A DNA stretch of 64,000 nt from Lingula anatina. Its lineage: Eukaryota; Brachiopoda; Lingulata; Lingulida; Lingulidae. A program made the translations under genes and the position numbers. This document shows, piece after piece, positions 48,290 to 62,100 of the stretch. A model generated the notes under the pieces. It ran no database searches and was not told where the DNA came from. It saw nothing but the letters and a program-made list of their open reading frames with translations. The stretch's first letter is position 1; every line of letters starts with the position of its first letter. The stretch covers positions 52,042 through 116,041 of the forward strand of contig NW_019775625.1 in the NCBI RefSeq assembly GCF_001039355.2, written 5' to 3'.

Positions 48290-48732
48290 TATATTTAGAT
48301 AGACTTTCTTTTATAATTTTTTTCACTTTGTCTGCAGGGTAGAAGGAATCTGCAGCAAAATGTTACCATTTTTATATAACTCTACGACATCATGCTAACA
48401 TTAAATCACTTACTTGACTTAATATAATAGTGCCCAAACAAAATCTGGCTTCTTAAAATAAGAATGTTTAATTTTGTCGAGCTTCAGTACAATGTACATT
48501 AATAACAACTTGATCGACGTCTTTCCTTAGTACTTTAGTTCGTCAACAGATTCAAGCACACAAGATATTTCTTTTCTGGAATATCGTTCATTTTCCCTGT
48601 ACAATTAGCATTAATGTTAGTCATATATCAACTGAAAAAAAACCCGTTTGTTATTGTGTAATTATCCCATCATAACGCCTGTAGAAGTATATATTATTGA
48701 GAATGCGTCAAGTAAATCAAGTTGGCGGCATG

Positions 48733-50116
48733 TCAGTGTGAATCATTTTCACGCGGTGGAGCCCCTGCTTGCGGTTGTATTGGATGTTTCACATACGTGT
48801 TTGTGCGCTCCCTGGTGACGAGTCTTGGAGTCGGCACGAAAACTGCCGAGGAAGAGCTTTCCGAAGCTTCCCGAGTTTCCTCTCCCACAATGCTGCTCTT
48901 TGTTTCCGGTGCACTTGGTTTGACGTAATCGTCCAGCGCCTCACTCTGCTCATTGTCCTTTGTGTCTGGAATTGCACCACTTCCACCGATTGTAAGGTAA
49001 TCGCCCAATTTTCCATCTGGTTTGGCACTTTGGCCGTCCATGGAAAGGTAGTCCCCCAACTGTAAATTTTGATTAAACCAGTTAAAACCACATGATATAC
49101 AGCACTAGAGAAAAGTATCAATACAAAAATACAGGCCTATATAAAATTACGAAGGGTGCAGATGAATCATCTTGCTAATTATGCCGTACTTCATACAGTC
49201 TAATTTATATCACACAGAGAAGTGCAGGCGGATAGAATTTAAGATTTAAACAAAAATTGGTGCCTTTAAGATATACAGGTGATACAAGGTTGGATTTGGG
49301 ATTCGGGATATCAAGAAGGGAGTGGGACAAAAGAAGCGACCATTAGTAAAACCACGGTGAGTCCATACACTCTACAAATGACCGGCTGAGTGGTGACTAG
49401 CTGGCGTGCAAAACACCTCGTCGAAGGGAATTGCAAACAGAATAACCAGATAAAATCCATACCCGGAAAGTTTAAGGAAAAAATTATTTCTGATTTGTAA
49501 GTTGTGGGTAGGAAACCTCAAGGTGCATCAAGCACATTTTGGGTCTCATCCTGTGACTTTTCTCCTGTCTAGAAAAAAACAAGAGAGACGGCGACTGCAG
49601 GATGTGTCATTATGGGCTCGAAAAAAAAAAGGACCACTCACTTTAAGGTCTCCATTATCATCATCAGTATCGTAATCCGGAGGTGGCTCGGCGCCGATCG
49701 ACGTGACCCGCGTAGAAGCGGATTTGTACGCCCATAGTGGCTTCTTTGCGATCGGCGGGGGTTGCTTTGCGATGGGGTTGGTGTACTGGTCGGAGGCGCC
49801 TTGGGACCGCTCTTCCGTTAGCCTCCGTGTGAGATGAGGGAGGTGGTGTGTATAAGCTCCCGATTTTTGCCGTATGGCCTTGTGCCTCGAGACTTCTGGC
49901 GGATCAGGAAGATCGTCTGCCGAAATGCTGTCAGTTCCGTCTGCTGGTATTTCGTCGTACGTGGATTGTCGTTCCCACAGTTCCACAGATTCTGCGGAGT
50001 CGCCAGAAAACCCCGAGTCGGCTGAGCTTTCTATGTTACTTCGTAATCTTTCGTATGATTCTTCTTGGTCTTCTGGTTGTTCAAATGCGGAAGAAGGGAC
50101 AGAATTCCTTCGTTTC
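48733..50116 (-). other. Receptor cytoplasmic-tail exons
   Basis: Exons 49642-50116 and 48733-49059, joined in phase 0, with stop TGA after ENDSH. Tyrosine motifs in order: SYERL, TYDEI, QYTNP, DYDTD, GDYLSM, GDYLTI, DDYV and TYVKH. KLGDYL is repeated 17 residues apart. A proline-rich KQPPPIAKKPLW could bind SH3 domains. YxxM and YxxI/L sequences are classical SH2-type docking sites. Their phosphorylation here is inference. Confidence 0.75.
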
Positions 50117-53100
50117 CTATAATTTTACCAAATGGTGTTCAAGTATAATTATTGTGGGTGTATCTTTAGTTTTAACAACGTGATCTTATCAGCCATTGAA
50201 ATTAAGAGATTATGCGCCTATGGAATAGGGTAGAAAAAGTATACTGTAACGTTTAACTTTCCGCGTTCACTAAAATATGAGCTACTAATCTTGCAGTATA
50301 AAACATTTTGATAATCATAGATTAGGCATTTTCTTAATACTGTTTGGTTAACTCACTCACTTCAGTTTATAAAATATGATTATAATTAGGACTAGCAAAA
50401 CCGCTGCTCCTCCAACCCCGCCCGCTATCCCTGCTGGCATAAAATCTAAAAAGTGAAATAAAAATCATATACAGTCTAAGACTATTATAAAATCAGTTCA
50501 GAGTAGTTACAGATACATTTTATTTAAAATGTTATTATATTAAAAAATGCTAGTTATTAAAACATAGCAGCTGTGAATTAAGCGTTTATATCATACACAC
50601 TCGTCTTAGTAACACTCCATTATTGTGTTAGAGTGGAATAAGTGGGAAGACGTAACAAATCGTTTTAAATCTAAGCCCGGGAGAAAGGATTTTACTCTCT
50701 TCTCTATCCATTTGTTATCGCATTGGTAAGAAATGATGGCCCGTATAACACGTACAGGTTACGTTCAATGTGATGGAAGTGTGTCCAAGACGGGGCTTGC
50801 CTGTATAAATCAAAGACAATCAGGCTACCACACGGTGTGCCTAATACATGTATATAAATGACAACGTTTTCACAATGCCCCGGTTGCTCTTTTATTTCTT
50901 AATACACTGTACTTGGTGACTCCGACAGCAAACATAAAAAATACTCAGGTATCATAAAAACACCAATATAATGTACTCACCTACGTAAGGGGGCGTCGTA
51001 TTGGAAAACGGTCTTGTATGAACAGCGCATAGAACATCTGAAAAAAAAGTGGCCAGTGCAGCACCAACATTCAGTCAAAGGTGAGCTCACTTCAGATATG
51101 TATATTGAAGCCAGTGTAGCAGTATTACAGTGATGCACTGGATGTGGAACATAGTACAATTAACAACTGGAACCGCAAGTACTTGCTCAATACCGCCCTC
51201 CCAATAAAACCCTCATGTTTTACAGTGGCAACAAAGAAAGTTTTCGTGGTCAATTTAACATCCAGAAGCCCTGTGAGACAAATATATGTTTTCAGTTAAA
51301 GCAGCCCGGGGGGGGGGGGGGGGGAGATAAAAAGTTTATAACTACAATATGCTTTAGCTTCTGAAATATGTGGGCAGTGTTGCATAAATCTACACCTCGA
51401 TGCCTACACATGTACTGTACCTGTACATGGTGTGCCGCAACCGTCTGTAGTCCTGATCCTTGTTTCTGGGGCACCACATGGACACGCTGTAATACAAGGC
51501 TCAAGGCCGTTGTAGGAATACGAGTCACACTGACAGTACCCTGGAAGATGACACGTCAGCCATGCAGAATGCTCGCCCCAAAGCAAAACGATAAAATGTG
51601 GATTATTGTGTAAATGGACAATGTCCACTTATGCGTCTTGCATTATACATGTAGTACAAAAATTAAATATGTTAATAAGCCGTTTCTATTTTATGTCGAT
51701 ATTAATTCCCCTTATATTGAATATTATTTTACTCCTCGTAGTTGCCTCACCGCCACTTAACCTTGCCTGCAGGACAAACATCGCCGCACATTACGTGCGT
51801 TACTGTCAAAGAAACACTCAAAAGTAACTGCCAAAATACACAAGCACGCTATCCACGCAAGAGTCTCGTCTTCGTCTGCAATACAGCTCAAATAAGACCA
51901 GAGGCTAAACTTACCAACGCACTCAGATACATGGGCAGCTCCCATCGTTTCCGTGGTTGTGTTATTTGGACAAGGGCGGCAAAACAAGTTTTCTGAAATG
52001 GGCTGGTAGGTTCCTTTTGGACAGAGGACGCATTGCCTCGTTTCAGTGTTGAAGAATGTTCCTTGTGGACAAGACACTAAAAAATGACGCATACGCGTGA
52101 TTTTAAAACCAATAACCCTCTTTGTATGAGGAAATGTATGTCTGTGATATTTACAATTACGTTTAACAACTGGACGACAAATAACATTCATTCAGCACTC
52201 CTTATATATTATCTAAAGCCCACCGCAAGTCTGTAACAGGCTACGTACAGTATGGGTTACGGGCTGGGATCCGGTTGGGCAATATAGATGCCATGATAAT
52301 AGAAAATAGAGAAACTGGTACAGAGTGGGAAAGAGATCGGTTGATCTTTAATTTTGCAGCATATTTAATAATTCCATTTGTAGCTTATCAATGTCGGGGA
52401 ACTATTTCATGTGCAGGGCGTGATCTTTGCAAGTAATTATTGGTAATATATAGTCGACATCAAAATTAGAATTTGTGAAATCTGTTTCTTTCTCACAAGA
52501 CCCAGTTTACATATGTACTGCTTTGCCGAAAAACTGCATTGTATAATCTTACATGAAGTTATTTGCTGTCAATTGTGTAAATTTTGAACCTAAATGCACT
52601 ATTTCACGCGTTGTTTTTTCCTTTTCAACCAAGGCGATGTACGGAACTTACCACAACCTCCTGAAACTAGCTGCTGCCCATCACGGCAGTTGCCCTGTGG
52701 ACTTTGGATATAAGATCTATCTGTGACCACTGTGATTTCATGCTGTTCCACCGCTACCACCACCATAAATGTTATTTCATTTATTAATTCCCTTCTCAAC
52801 TCTAATGTCGAACTATCCACCATCGTTTGCAAATCATGTGGTATGGATATGCTAATAAAAAATTAACTTTGCTGGTTATTTCTTAAAATGCTCAATGCAA
52901 TTAATTTCTATGACAATGAAAACAGTGCGCGTATATGATGATAGTAGGATTGGCGTATAATGATAGTATACGTTCAAATATCTCAACAAACAACATCGTC
53001 AATATACAAAAAGTCCTCAAATAAATATACGTTAACAAAGAGACACAAAAAAACAAAATGTCTTTGCCTTTTTCGTGATCATCGTCAGAAATATATTTAA

Positions 53101-56100
53101 TCAAATTCCGTTGATACCTTGATTCTACGTCAGTATTAAATAGCGCTATAGGTTCAGGTTCACATGTTATGGTGACATCAGTTTTACACGAGTACACGCT
53201 GCAAACACCCTTAAATCCGCGGTCTAAAAGCATCCCCTTGAACGCTGTCGCCATCTGTTGTCTGTACACGGCATCCGTACAGCGCCCTTTGAGGTTAGCA
53301 AGGATGAAACTCCCGGATAGTCTAACTCTGTTGTATGGATGTTTGGCTGCAATATAAAGTATCGAACAATTGCGAATGACCATATTGATCTCCATAGATA
53401 TTTTAAAGCCAGAGTCATAAAACTAGAAGAACTTAAAGAGTACACCAAGAGCCGTGTTAACACATTGAACAGCACTGTCTATTGGAGGATGTCAACTTCA
53501 TTTTTCTTCATTATACCAATCCCAGTTTCTGGACAGTAATAAACGACAGAAACATTTTTCTTTATTTGGGCTTGTATTACTCTATACCCATTGCATGGTG
53601 TGCATCACACTAAAACAATACAGTGTGTGGCATTCCCAGGATACACAGAACGTTACTTTAACGTTACCCTGACGTTTATATATATAACTAAAAAACGTTA
53701 TGGTAACGTTGTAATAACGATCAGTGTTTGCTGGGCCACTGCCCAAGTTAGCAGTAAATCACAGCGAATAAAGAGACTATATGAGTACATATGCAATGGA
53801 CATCAACTTTGTTACCTAAGCAAGGGATGGCTGTCGACGTCGGGTGCCAGCGACCTTGCGTGCAATTGTAGAAATAGTCCGAGAACTGAGGTAGCGTTAA
53901 GAATGAGGATGTACATTTTATTGTCCACAGATTGGATTTCCCATCTACACGCGACACGGACTTTCCGTTGAAAGGGTCGGGAAGGTCATTGCACGTTTTG
54001 CCTATAACGGAAATAAACGAGAAGCAAACGTATGAAACAGGAAATGTTGCGTTTCAGTGATCATGCAGAACTGTTTTAATAACTCCAATACACTTTTGAA
54101 TCAAGTAAATTAAGACACTTTTTACTAAGGATTACGGTAAAATATGTCAAAACAGGAGACAATGATATTTCTCAATTTTTGCAATTCATTAAGAGGACCA
54201 AAGCGTCTGAGAGAGAGAGAGAGAAAGAGAGAGAGAGACCTATCACAGCAATTTCACTCTTGCAGGTAGCCACGTTCCCAGATACATCCGCTGCGCTATA
54301 CGTGATGTCATAAGATCCCCAGGACACTGGGCTATTTGGATTTCTGTGGAAAGAATTACGCATTAGGAATGCCTTTCAACAAGTGGTCATTAACAACATC
54401 TGTGCAGCGCAAGGTATAAATGTACAAATGTATGTATTTCCATCACACGCATCTGCTTTCCTCGTTCACAAAATATAGCACATTGGTAATTCAAACGATT
54501 AGATGGACCATATAGCAGTATAAATATCAAACGTTCGTAAATAAAGCATTTAACAGTTCTCTTAATATAACTGAATATATTTTATGTTATACAGATTCAT
54601 GCAGGGTACATGTGATCATTTTCTGGTATTTAGAACATTTTCTGGTATTCGTTGAATTGTCAATTAGTTAAGAAAATAATATATGCCATCTAGAACATTT
54701 TTACCATAATATACAAGCATACGTATCCATTATCAACGATAACCATTTTTATGTAAATGTGCTCTTAATATGAAAAAAATGTCTAACCCCTGAGCTGTCT
54801 CCTCAATTATGCCCACATTGTCGGTAAAGCGAGGCGCCTGGATGTCCATACCGCTTGGACTCGTTTTGGAGTAGATTTCCCGGTACGGCATGCAGTCCGG
54901 CACGTGCGGGGGTTCAAGGTCGACTACTGATATCACGACGGTACAGGCAGTGGATAAACCAGCGCCATCTATCCCAGTGTAGACGACAGTGTGATTACCT
55001 GTTTTTTTATGTGTAAAATAATGAGAATTAAGTTTCATTTAAATTATTAAATGTTCAAGAAGCTATGTGCAAAAGTCTTATTGGAAATAAACGTTTTCAA
55101 GCTTAAGTCAAATACAAGCATGCATGTTGACAAAAAATGCAAATAGCGTTATAACAACTTCACTTTTTTAACGTCATTATAATGTAAGCAATATCAAAGT
55201 TACCTATAACTGTTTAGATAATTTATTGAAATCGCATGTACGAATACGCACATACAAAAGTATACTAAACCATATACTGGTGTAACGTGACAGTATGTAC
55301 CCCATAATAGAGAATCCGCTTCCCATTCATTGGGACAGGTAAGTCTCGACCTAGATTTTGACCCACTTAGGTCAGGCTAACCCTAACCATTATAGCTTAG
55401 TCCCTGCCCCCAAAAAACTACAAGCCGATAATGCACTACCTGGTTGGAGGGATGTTGGAAGTGTGGCGTTCTTTGTCACTGTGACAACTCCAGAATTGTC
55501 ATTGAATACTGGCGGTGATATGGTCACATTTGTTTTGTCCTGTCCTTTTTCTAAGACTATCCTAGTAAACGGGATACAGTCGGACAGACTCGGAGGCTCA
55601 ATATCTATGGCAAAAAGACAAAACAAGAGCATATTTATGGGAACTGTTATTCAAAAGCCATGGATTTTCGTTATGCAATTTCTGAAGATATCATCCTTCA
55701 AAATTTCGCTCATCCAATGTATAATTACGCTTAAGAGCTTGTCCACGAGAGAACCAGCCCAGGGTGGCAAGGTGGGGGTCAGCGGATTTCAACCAAATTT
55801 GTTGTATGGAGGCATATTAGGAAGTTATTCATGAGTTAGGAAGGAATCCCAAAAATATCTTTTCTTCAGAGAATTATAGCCTATTATAAGTCATGGCTTA
55901 TGTGGCCTCTTTGAGACTCCATTTTTACCTTGGAAAAATAATGATAAATTTTGTGTAAATTAAACAAAAATGGAGAAAACTAAAAAATATTAGACCTTAC
56001 AAACATTGAAAACAATCATTTGGCTTGCCACAGATATATGTAGAATTCAGATAAGACCCTGCTTGGGCGAGCCACACCCATTTATAACACCCCTCCCCCC

Positions 56101-59100
56101 AAAGTCCAATTTTGACACTACCATCTTTAATTGCATATATCTCCATCTTCACAGGGTTTACAGCTATAAAACTGCATGAATATTTTAGGCAGATATGGAT
56201 CACTCCAAATCAAGTTTCAAAAGTTACTGCTGTATTAAAACAGGTACTGAAAAATACCCCCAAAGTTGGCCATTTTTAAGGCAAAAAATCGTGGTGGATT
56301 CATTCAAGTCTATGTAGACAATGGGTTTGATTAATTTATTAAAACATTTTGCTCTACAATGTTGTTACTAAATTAATAGGGCTGGTGAGCATGGAAAGTG
56401 GATGTGTTCTAATGAATATCAGGTCAGTGGGTCATAGGTCAAGGTCATTGGGCTTCATTTTTGTAAATTGTCATATATGGACTTTTTCATTTGTATGGAC
56501 AAAAAGTTAAGAGGAAATAAATCTTAGATTCTATTACTTTGGATAAGCACTGGCAATTAACTTGAGAGTTTACATGATTATATATATATATATATATATA
56601 TCATCAATTTGGTGAATACAAATTAAAATCTTAGTTTAGTGAAGATTTCTTTTTGGTGCAATATTTATCATTTAGAGATCCGGATATGCCTTATAGTATT
56701 TATGAGATCAAAGCCAGAACAAATCTTTTTTTTAATTTTCAAAAGTTTTTTTTAATCATCCACACCACTTTTTGGTGACTATTTATGAGCAAACAGTAAC
56801 TAAAAAATATTCAAATTAGTTTATTTTTGTCTCAGATGAATAATTACAAATAATAAAAAAATCACAAAATTATAATACAGCAATACATGCAAAGCAGTGC
56901 AACATTAGTTGTGATCATTACAACCTATATCATTATGTAAGGTCTAGCAAAACAAGATAATTCCATTCAAAAAGCAAAACTAACACAACTGCAAAATATA
57001 TCCTGGTGTTATGAAACATCTTAACAGTTTTATATCAAACATTACAGCTCATAACATCAAAGTTTATAATACATTCAAAAATAACTGCCGATTTTTTCTT
57101 CCTGAATAGTCTGTAACCCTCCTTACTGACATTTCAATCTCATCTTCATGCTCACAAATGCTAGGTTCTGCTGGCCTGTTTCTTGTGCCCTTCTAAACTC
57201 CTTCAGTAAAAACTCCTTTACTTTATTTGAATATAGTTTAGAGTTCTCTAGGTATAGTCCCAGTTGGTACATTTGCCACAGAAAAACCCAAATTAACTTT
57301 AACATCAGTATCACTCATATTAAAACTGCTCAAGGAAGAGAGACACCTTTTCTCATGTTGTAGGAATCAAGAAAGCCAAATTGTTGTAATTGGACACTCC
57401 AGTCCACGCAGGTTTGGAAAATGTCTGTCTAGCTGGATGTAGAAAATGGCAGCAAAAGCGCACCCCTCCACTCCATCTGCAGAAACTAAGGACTCATGCA
57501 TCTCCTCAGCATTTGTTATATTGTGGCTTTCATTTACATACATGCCTTTCTACAACATCCATCATTTCCACACTAGTTTCAGTTTCTGCAAGGCTTTGGA
57601 CTCTTTTGCTGACCATAAGATCACTGTGTGTCAAATAAAACCTCTCAAATGTGCCTGAAATATAAATATAGCTTACTATAGACACATGAAAACACTTATC
57701 TCAAAGTTAATTGATACGTTGATGAAAAATAAATTATTATCCCATGTGTCAATGTTTTATAGGTAAGACATGGTTTCGAATATAAATTATGATGAGACTA
57801 GCAATTTTGCCAAGACCAGCCCTAACTTCAATCTAATTCCAATTGTTACCCTTAAATTTATTTTACCCAAATACCCTNNNNNNNNNNNNNNNNNNNNNNN
57901 NNNNNNNNNNNNNNNNNNNNNNNNNNNNNNNNNNNNNNNNNNNNNNNNNNNNNNNNNNNNNNNNNNNNNNNNNNNNNNNNNNNNNNNNNNNNNNNNNNNN
58001 NNNNNNNNNNNNNNNNNNNNNNNNNNNNNNNNNNNNNNNNNNNNNNNCTTTTCATTTAAGAGTAATAAATGCTCAAAGTTGCCTCCTAAAACGTTCCATC
58101 TCACCCCACCCACGGGGTGAGTTGGAACAGGCAGTGGGGTGAGTTGGAACAAGAGGGCGAGTTGGAACGCTTGCATATAAATTCAAAGTATAATTCATTT
58201 TAAGAGTAGGATTATCTATATTAATTTCCCAACAAGTACATGTTACTTTGTATTAGTATCTCCATAGTTTGTAAGCATTTTTTACGTTTACAATTTGTTT
58301 TCAAATAGTCTTTTCGATGTATAAACCATATCCAGTTACACTTCATTTCATAATGATAACAAAAGTGGTGTAGTTTAAGAGAAAATAAGTTGAATTCACA
58401 TAACTCAACCTATCAACAACAGTATGTTAGACCTACAAATAAAAACTAGCTGTATCTCTTTCAACTAAACCTCAGAATCAAAATTGCAGTTCTGACATAT
58501 GTACACTTGGTCACCTTAGTACAGTCTTCATGTGACCACTTCAGACAAACAATGCATTGTACCCATTTCTCTCTTTTGGCCAGCTGTTACTGAACGGCTC
58601 CCAACAAACCAGGCATTGCCACTCTTCTTCTGACTCAGAATAGCTAGTCATCTTTAATATCCTTTTTCTTAATTTTCTCTGTCGACTAGAAATCTTTAAC
58701 TTTTTTATTTTTGTTGCGCTTGTCCTTTTCAATTTTGTTGGGCTTGGCCTTTTCTTTTTCGAGTAGCTCTTTTTCAGGTGTGTCAGTAAGAACTGCACTG
58801 CATCGTTTTCTTCTTTTAATGATTGGACTGCCACGTTGAGCCTTTGGAAGCGGTCTGGTATTGCTGGACTTGAGCTGTTTTGGGGTTTTCTTAAGTGCGC
58901 TATAGTGTGCTGTAGCACCTCTTCCGATGAGGGCAAATGAGATTTCAACTGGATTTTTGCTTAAGTTACGAGGTGAATGTTTGTCTTTTCTGACGGATTC
59001 TGTACCCTCGTTCACTAACCATTAACAGCAACCCCCAATCCATTACACAAAGCATTTAAAACAATATCGACAGGATTGGTGTTGTATAGTTTATCCATAA

Positions 59101-59121
59101 CGTAGGCTCTCTTGTCAGCTA

Positions 59122-59167
<46 letters not shown>

Positions 59168-62100
59168 TTTTTGCCGCAAAAACAGTAATAATCGACATTT
59201 CCTTCCACTTCTAAAAGCAATTTATCGCAAAGAGCAACAGTGGACATGCAAACCCCTTTTCGACCAAACAGATAGCAACTGCATTTAACAAGCAGTGACC
59301 ATCCCCCCTCCCCCCTTGTATTTTCTACACGCATGTACATTCTGGCACCTTGGAGATGTTCTTTCAGCTGGATTTTGTCTCCAGTTGGAGTTGTACTGGG
59401 TGCGTCGCTATTTAGAGAGATAAAAAATTGAAAAACACCGTGCGGGGTAGGTTGGAACACCCCTGACAGTGTTCCAACTGACCCCATGTCAAATGTTCCG
59501 ACCAGCCCCCACGACGTCATGGCCTACTTATGACACTGTATTTCTTTAACACGTGTGAGGTGATTAAAAGAAACTACAGCTTTTTGAACATCAAGGTGGT
59601 CCTAAACGCTGTGCACATTTTCAGTGATATAATCCTTATACTTAAGTTTACAGCACGATGAATGTCAAAAATATGAAAACTTACTTCGAGTGGCAAAAAT
59701 ACGTTTTTTTCGCATAAAACTTTTACCGCATTTTCGATACTTCCAAAAGTTTCCCGGATTAAAGACCATGCCATGTGACATTTTTATGGTGAAGGAGCAC
59801 ATGATCGGTCTCGTGATTTAAGAAATAAAGCCAATGTTCCAACTTACCCGCGTTCCAACCCACCCCGCTCTCCCCTACCTACACAAATCTTAAAAGNTAT
59901 AACCCTGTTTTTCAGATTAATTTTTGGTTGATTAACCCCCCAAATTGTGACTGCCCATATCTCTGTAGGTAGGGATTTTTTTCAGGAAATATTGCAGCCT
60001 CAGATATTGTTCATATAAAAGTTCAAACACACCAAATATGGTGTAAATCCGTTCACCCCCGCCTTGCCGCATTTTCTACATTTGGTCTGGTTTTCTCGTG
60101 GACACACACTTAAATGATAAAGTTTTATATAAACTTCATTCTAAACTGTATTCTATTCTTCACTTCACCATTGTACAACTTTTATTACATATTGTTTTAA
60201 ATTCCTGTCTTAAAAATTTCCCTTGACTAAAATTCGGTAACTTAAGATGAACCGTTCGTTACCCCGACAACTGAAGTTTCCTTCACGCCATGCAGCTACG
60301 CCATCTATGACGTCACATGTTCTATTGGAATATCCCACTTGTAGGTATCCTGAACGGCAGATGGCAGCACAAGTGGCCCCTTCATGATTCTGACAGTCTA
60401 TGTAAACTATACCAGATTCCTTGGTCTCGTCTGCTAATGGGCATCTTGGTACTGTGCGATGAAACGTTAAGTTTAATAGTAGCCTCAACATTATTTATCG
60501 AAAATATAACATTTGCTGTAAGTAATTTTTTTTTCTAAAAATAATGCTCAAATAGTAGAAAAAATAGACATTTTCCCCCGCCTCTGGTCAGTTTTGTTTG
60601 AAATATGTAATATTTTACGGATAAACAGTATATAAGAATACATTAGAATGTTTGTTTAAATTATCAATTTAAAAAAATTACTGCGCGACACATTTCTTTT
60701 TATATTCCTATTTATGTACATTTATGTATAAGCAACAGACAATGTCCGATGAAGTTATTACTCTGATAACAACCTTGATATTTATCCTTTCAGAAAAACA
60801 ACATTTTACAAAATTAAACAATTATCCCTTCATCGAAATAAAAATGCAAGCGCCCCGTGCTCGTCATTATTCTCACCTATGACCTGGATGTGAAATGTAC
60901 ATGTCCCGCTGTCACCATCACGGTGTCCCGTGGCAACGATGGTGTGAGTTCCTTCAGTGAACGTCCCTGGGTTGCTATGGGAATACGTGAAATCTACGGT
61001 GCCGTTTTTGCCATCGAGGACCGTCGGTTCGTCCCAAGATATTGTTGCAGAGAGGTTGCCTCCCGTTGTTTTGACCGTTATGTCATCCGGGCAGTCTAAC
61101 AAAGGGGCTGCGTTCACTGAAAAAGACATGTTTTGATATTAAAATGATTGCATGCATAGCGGGGACTGGAAAATCATGACATTTCCTTTATAAAACCACG
61201 GAAGTTTATCATATGGATAGGATAAACTTCCACGATTAAACGTACTGGGCATTCCAATATGTGTTTTATAATATCATTACCAAGTGCAGATATAGATATA
61301 TTTTTCTTGAGGTCTTCCAAATTATCTTTCATGATCCATCCTCCATTTTTGAACGTCTTTCGATAGAAAAAAATTAGATACCCGTCGATGTAAACTTGAT
61401 TATCTGTCTTCGGAAAGACAAGGAAGACGGCCTCAATCCGCCCCTCATTACAATAAACCATAACCAATTGTGTTTTACGTGAAGTATAATAGTTTCGCCA
61501 GACACTGTGTATTACATTGGGAACGAACACAAGAACCAGCTTTTTTCCACCTGCCCAAAGATCAATTACGTAACATACCTGAGCATCTTGCCGCGACACC
61601 CGACCAGTGGCCTCCTGTGAGACAAGTTCTCTCCGAGTTCCCCTCCACCCGGTAACCCTCTAGACAGGAGATGGTACATACGCTACCCGGCACCACGCCG
61701 TCCGCAGACTTACAAGGGCCTGGGATTACGGTGCCATTGCTTGGCGGGGATAAGCCTGGGCACCTCTTCACTGGAACGGGAATTTTTATAGAACTGGTAA
61801 TATCAATATGTGGATGGAATGGGAACACTGATATTTAGCACTTTTATTTCGAGTCTCATTCGGTGAATTTACGAAATAGCAATGTTTGAACTTTGAACAA
61901 CACGTAATGCGTATCACTACTGCATTTAGTGATTTGGCTATTCGAGTAAAATTTAACAACACATTCCACATACGCACGCGCGCGCGCGCACACACACACA
62001 AACACAAATACTTTCATGAATACATGACGTACAAAGAGTCGTTGATAGGATGGGATAATTTTCCAAACAAGAGAGCGGTGTCGTCATTCCTGTCGCCTTG

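Larger units (their letters stand above)
46625..48540. repeat. Segmental block Y, copy 3
   Basis: Paralogous to 18780-20880 and 31740-33650. It carries foldback copy 47091-47257 and a Tc1/mariner-type element at 47439-48289 that is absent from the other two copies. It lacks the LTR-like segment. Confidence 0.7.
55741..60103. mobile_element. 4.36-kb inverted-repeat element in a receptor intron
   Basis: The outer ends are inverted: GTCCACGAGAGAACCAG on the left against GTCCACGAGAAAACCAG on the right, and similarity continues inward through GGCAAGGTGGGGGT and GCGGATTT for about 90 bp. Most of the interior has no recognised gene. A short frame at 57123-57314 is unassigned, and a pogo-type relic occupies the right part. 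Confidence 0.65.

Noticed and set aside
28930-48540. CRISPR-like array or satellite centromere
   Set aside because: The repeats are large segmental blocks and dispersed elements with no regular short repeat and unique spacer pattern, in a eukaryotic context.
49546-50183. Plus-strand ORFs over the receptor tail exons
   Set aside because: Antisense shadows. The minus-strand frame has matching splice phases and a coherent tail.
57770-58176. Frames with long runs of X
   Set aside because: They span the 170-N assembly gap.
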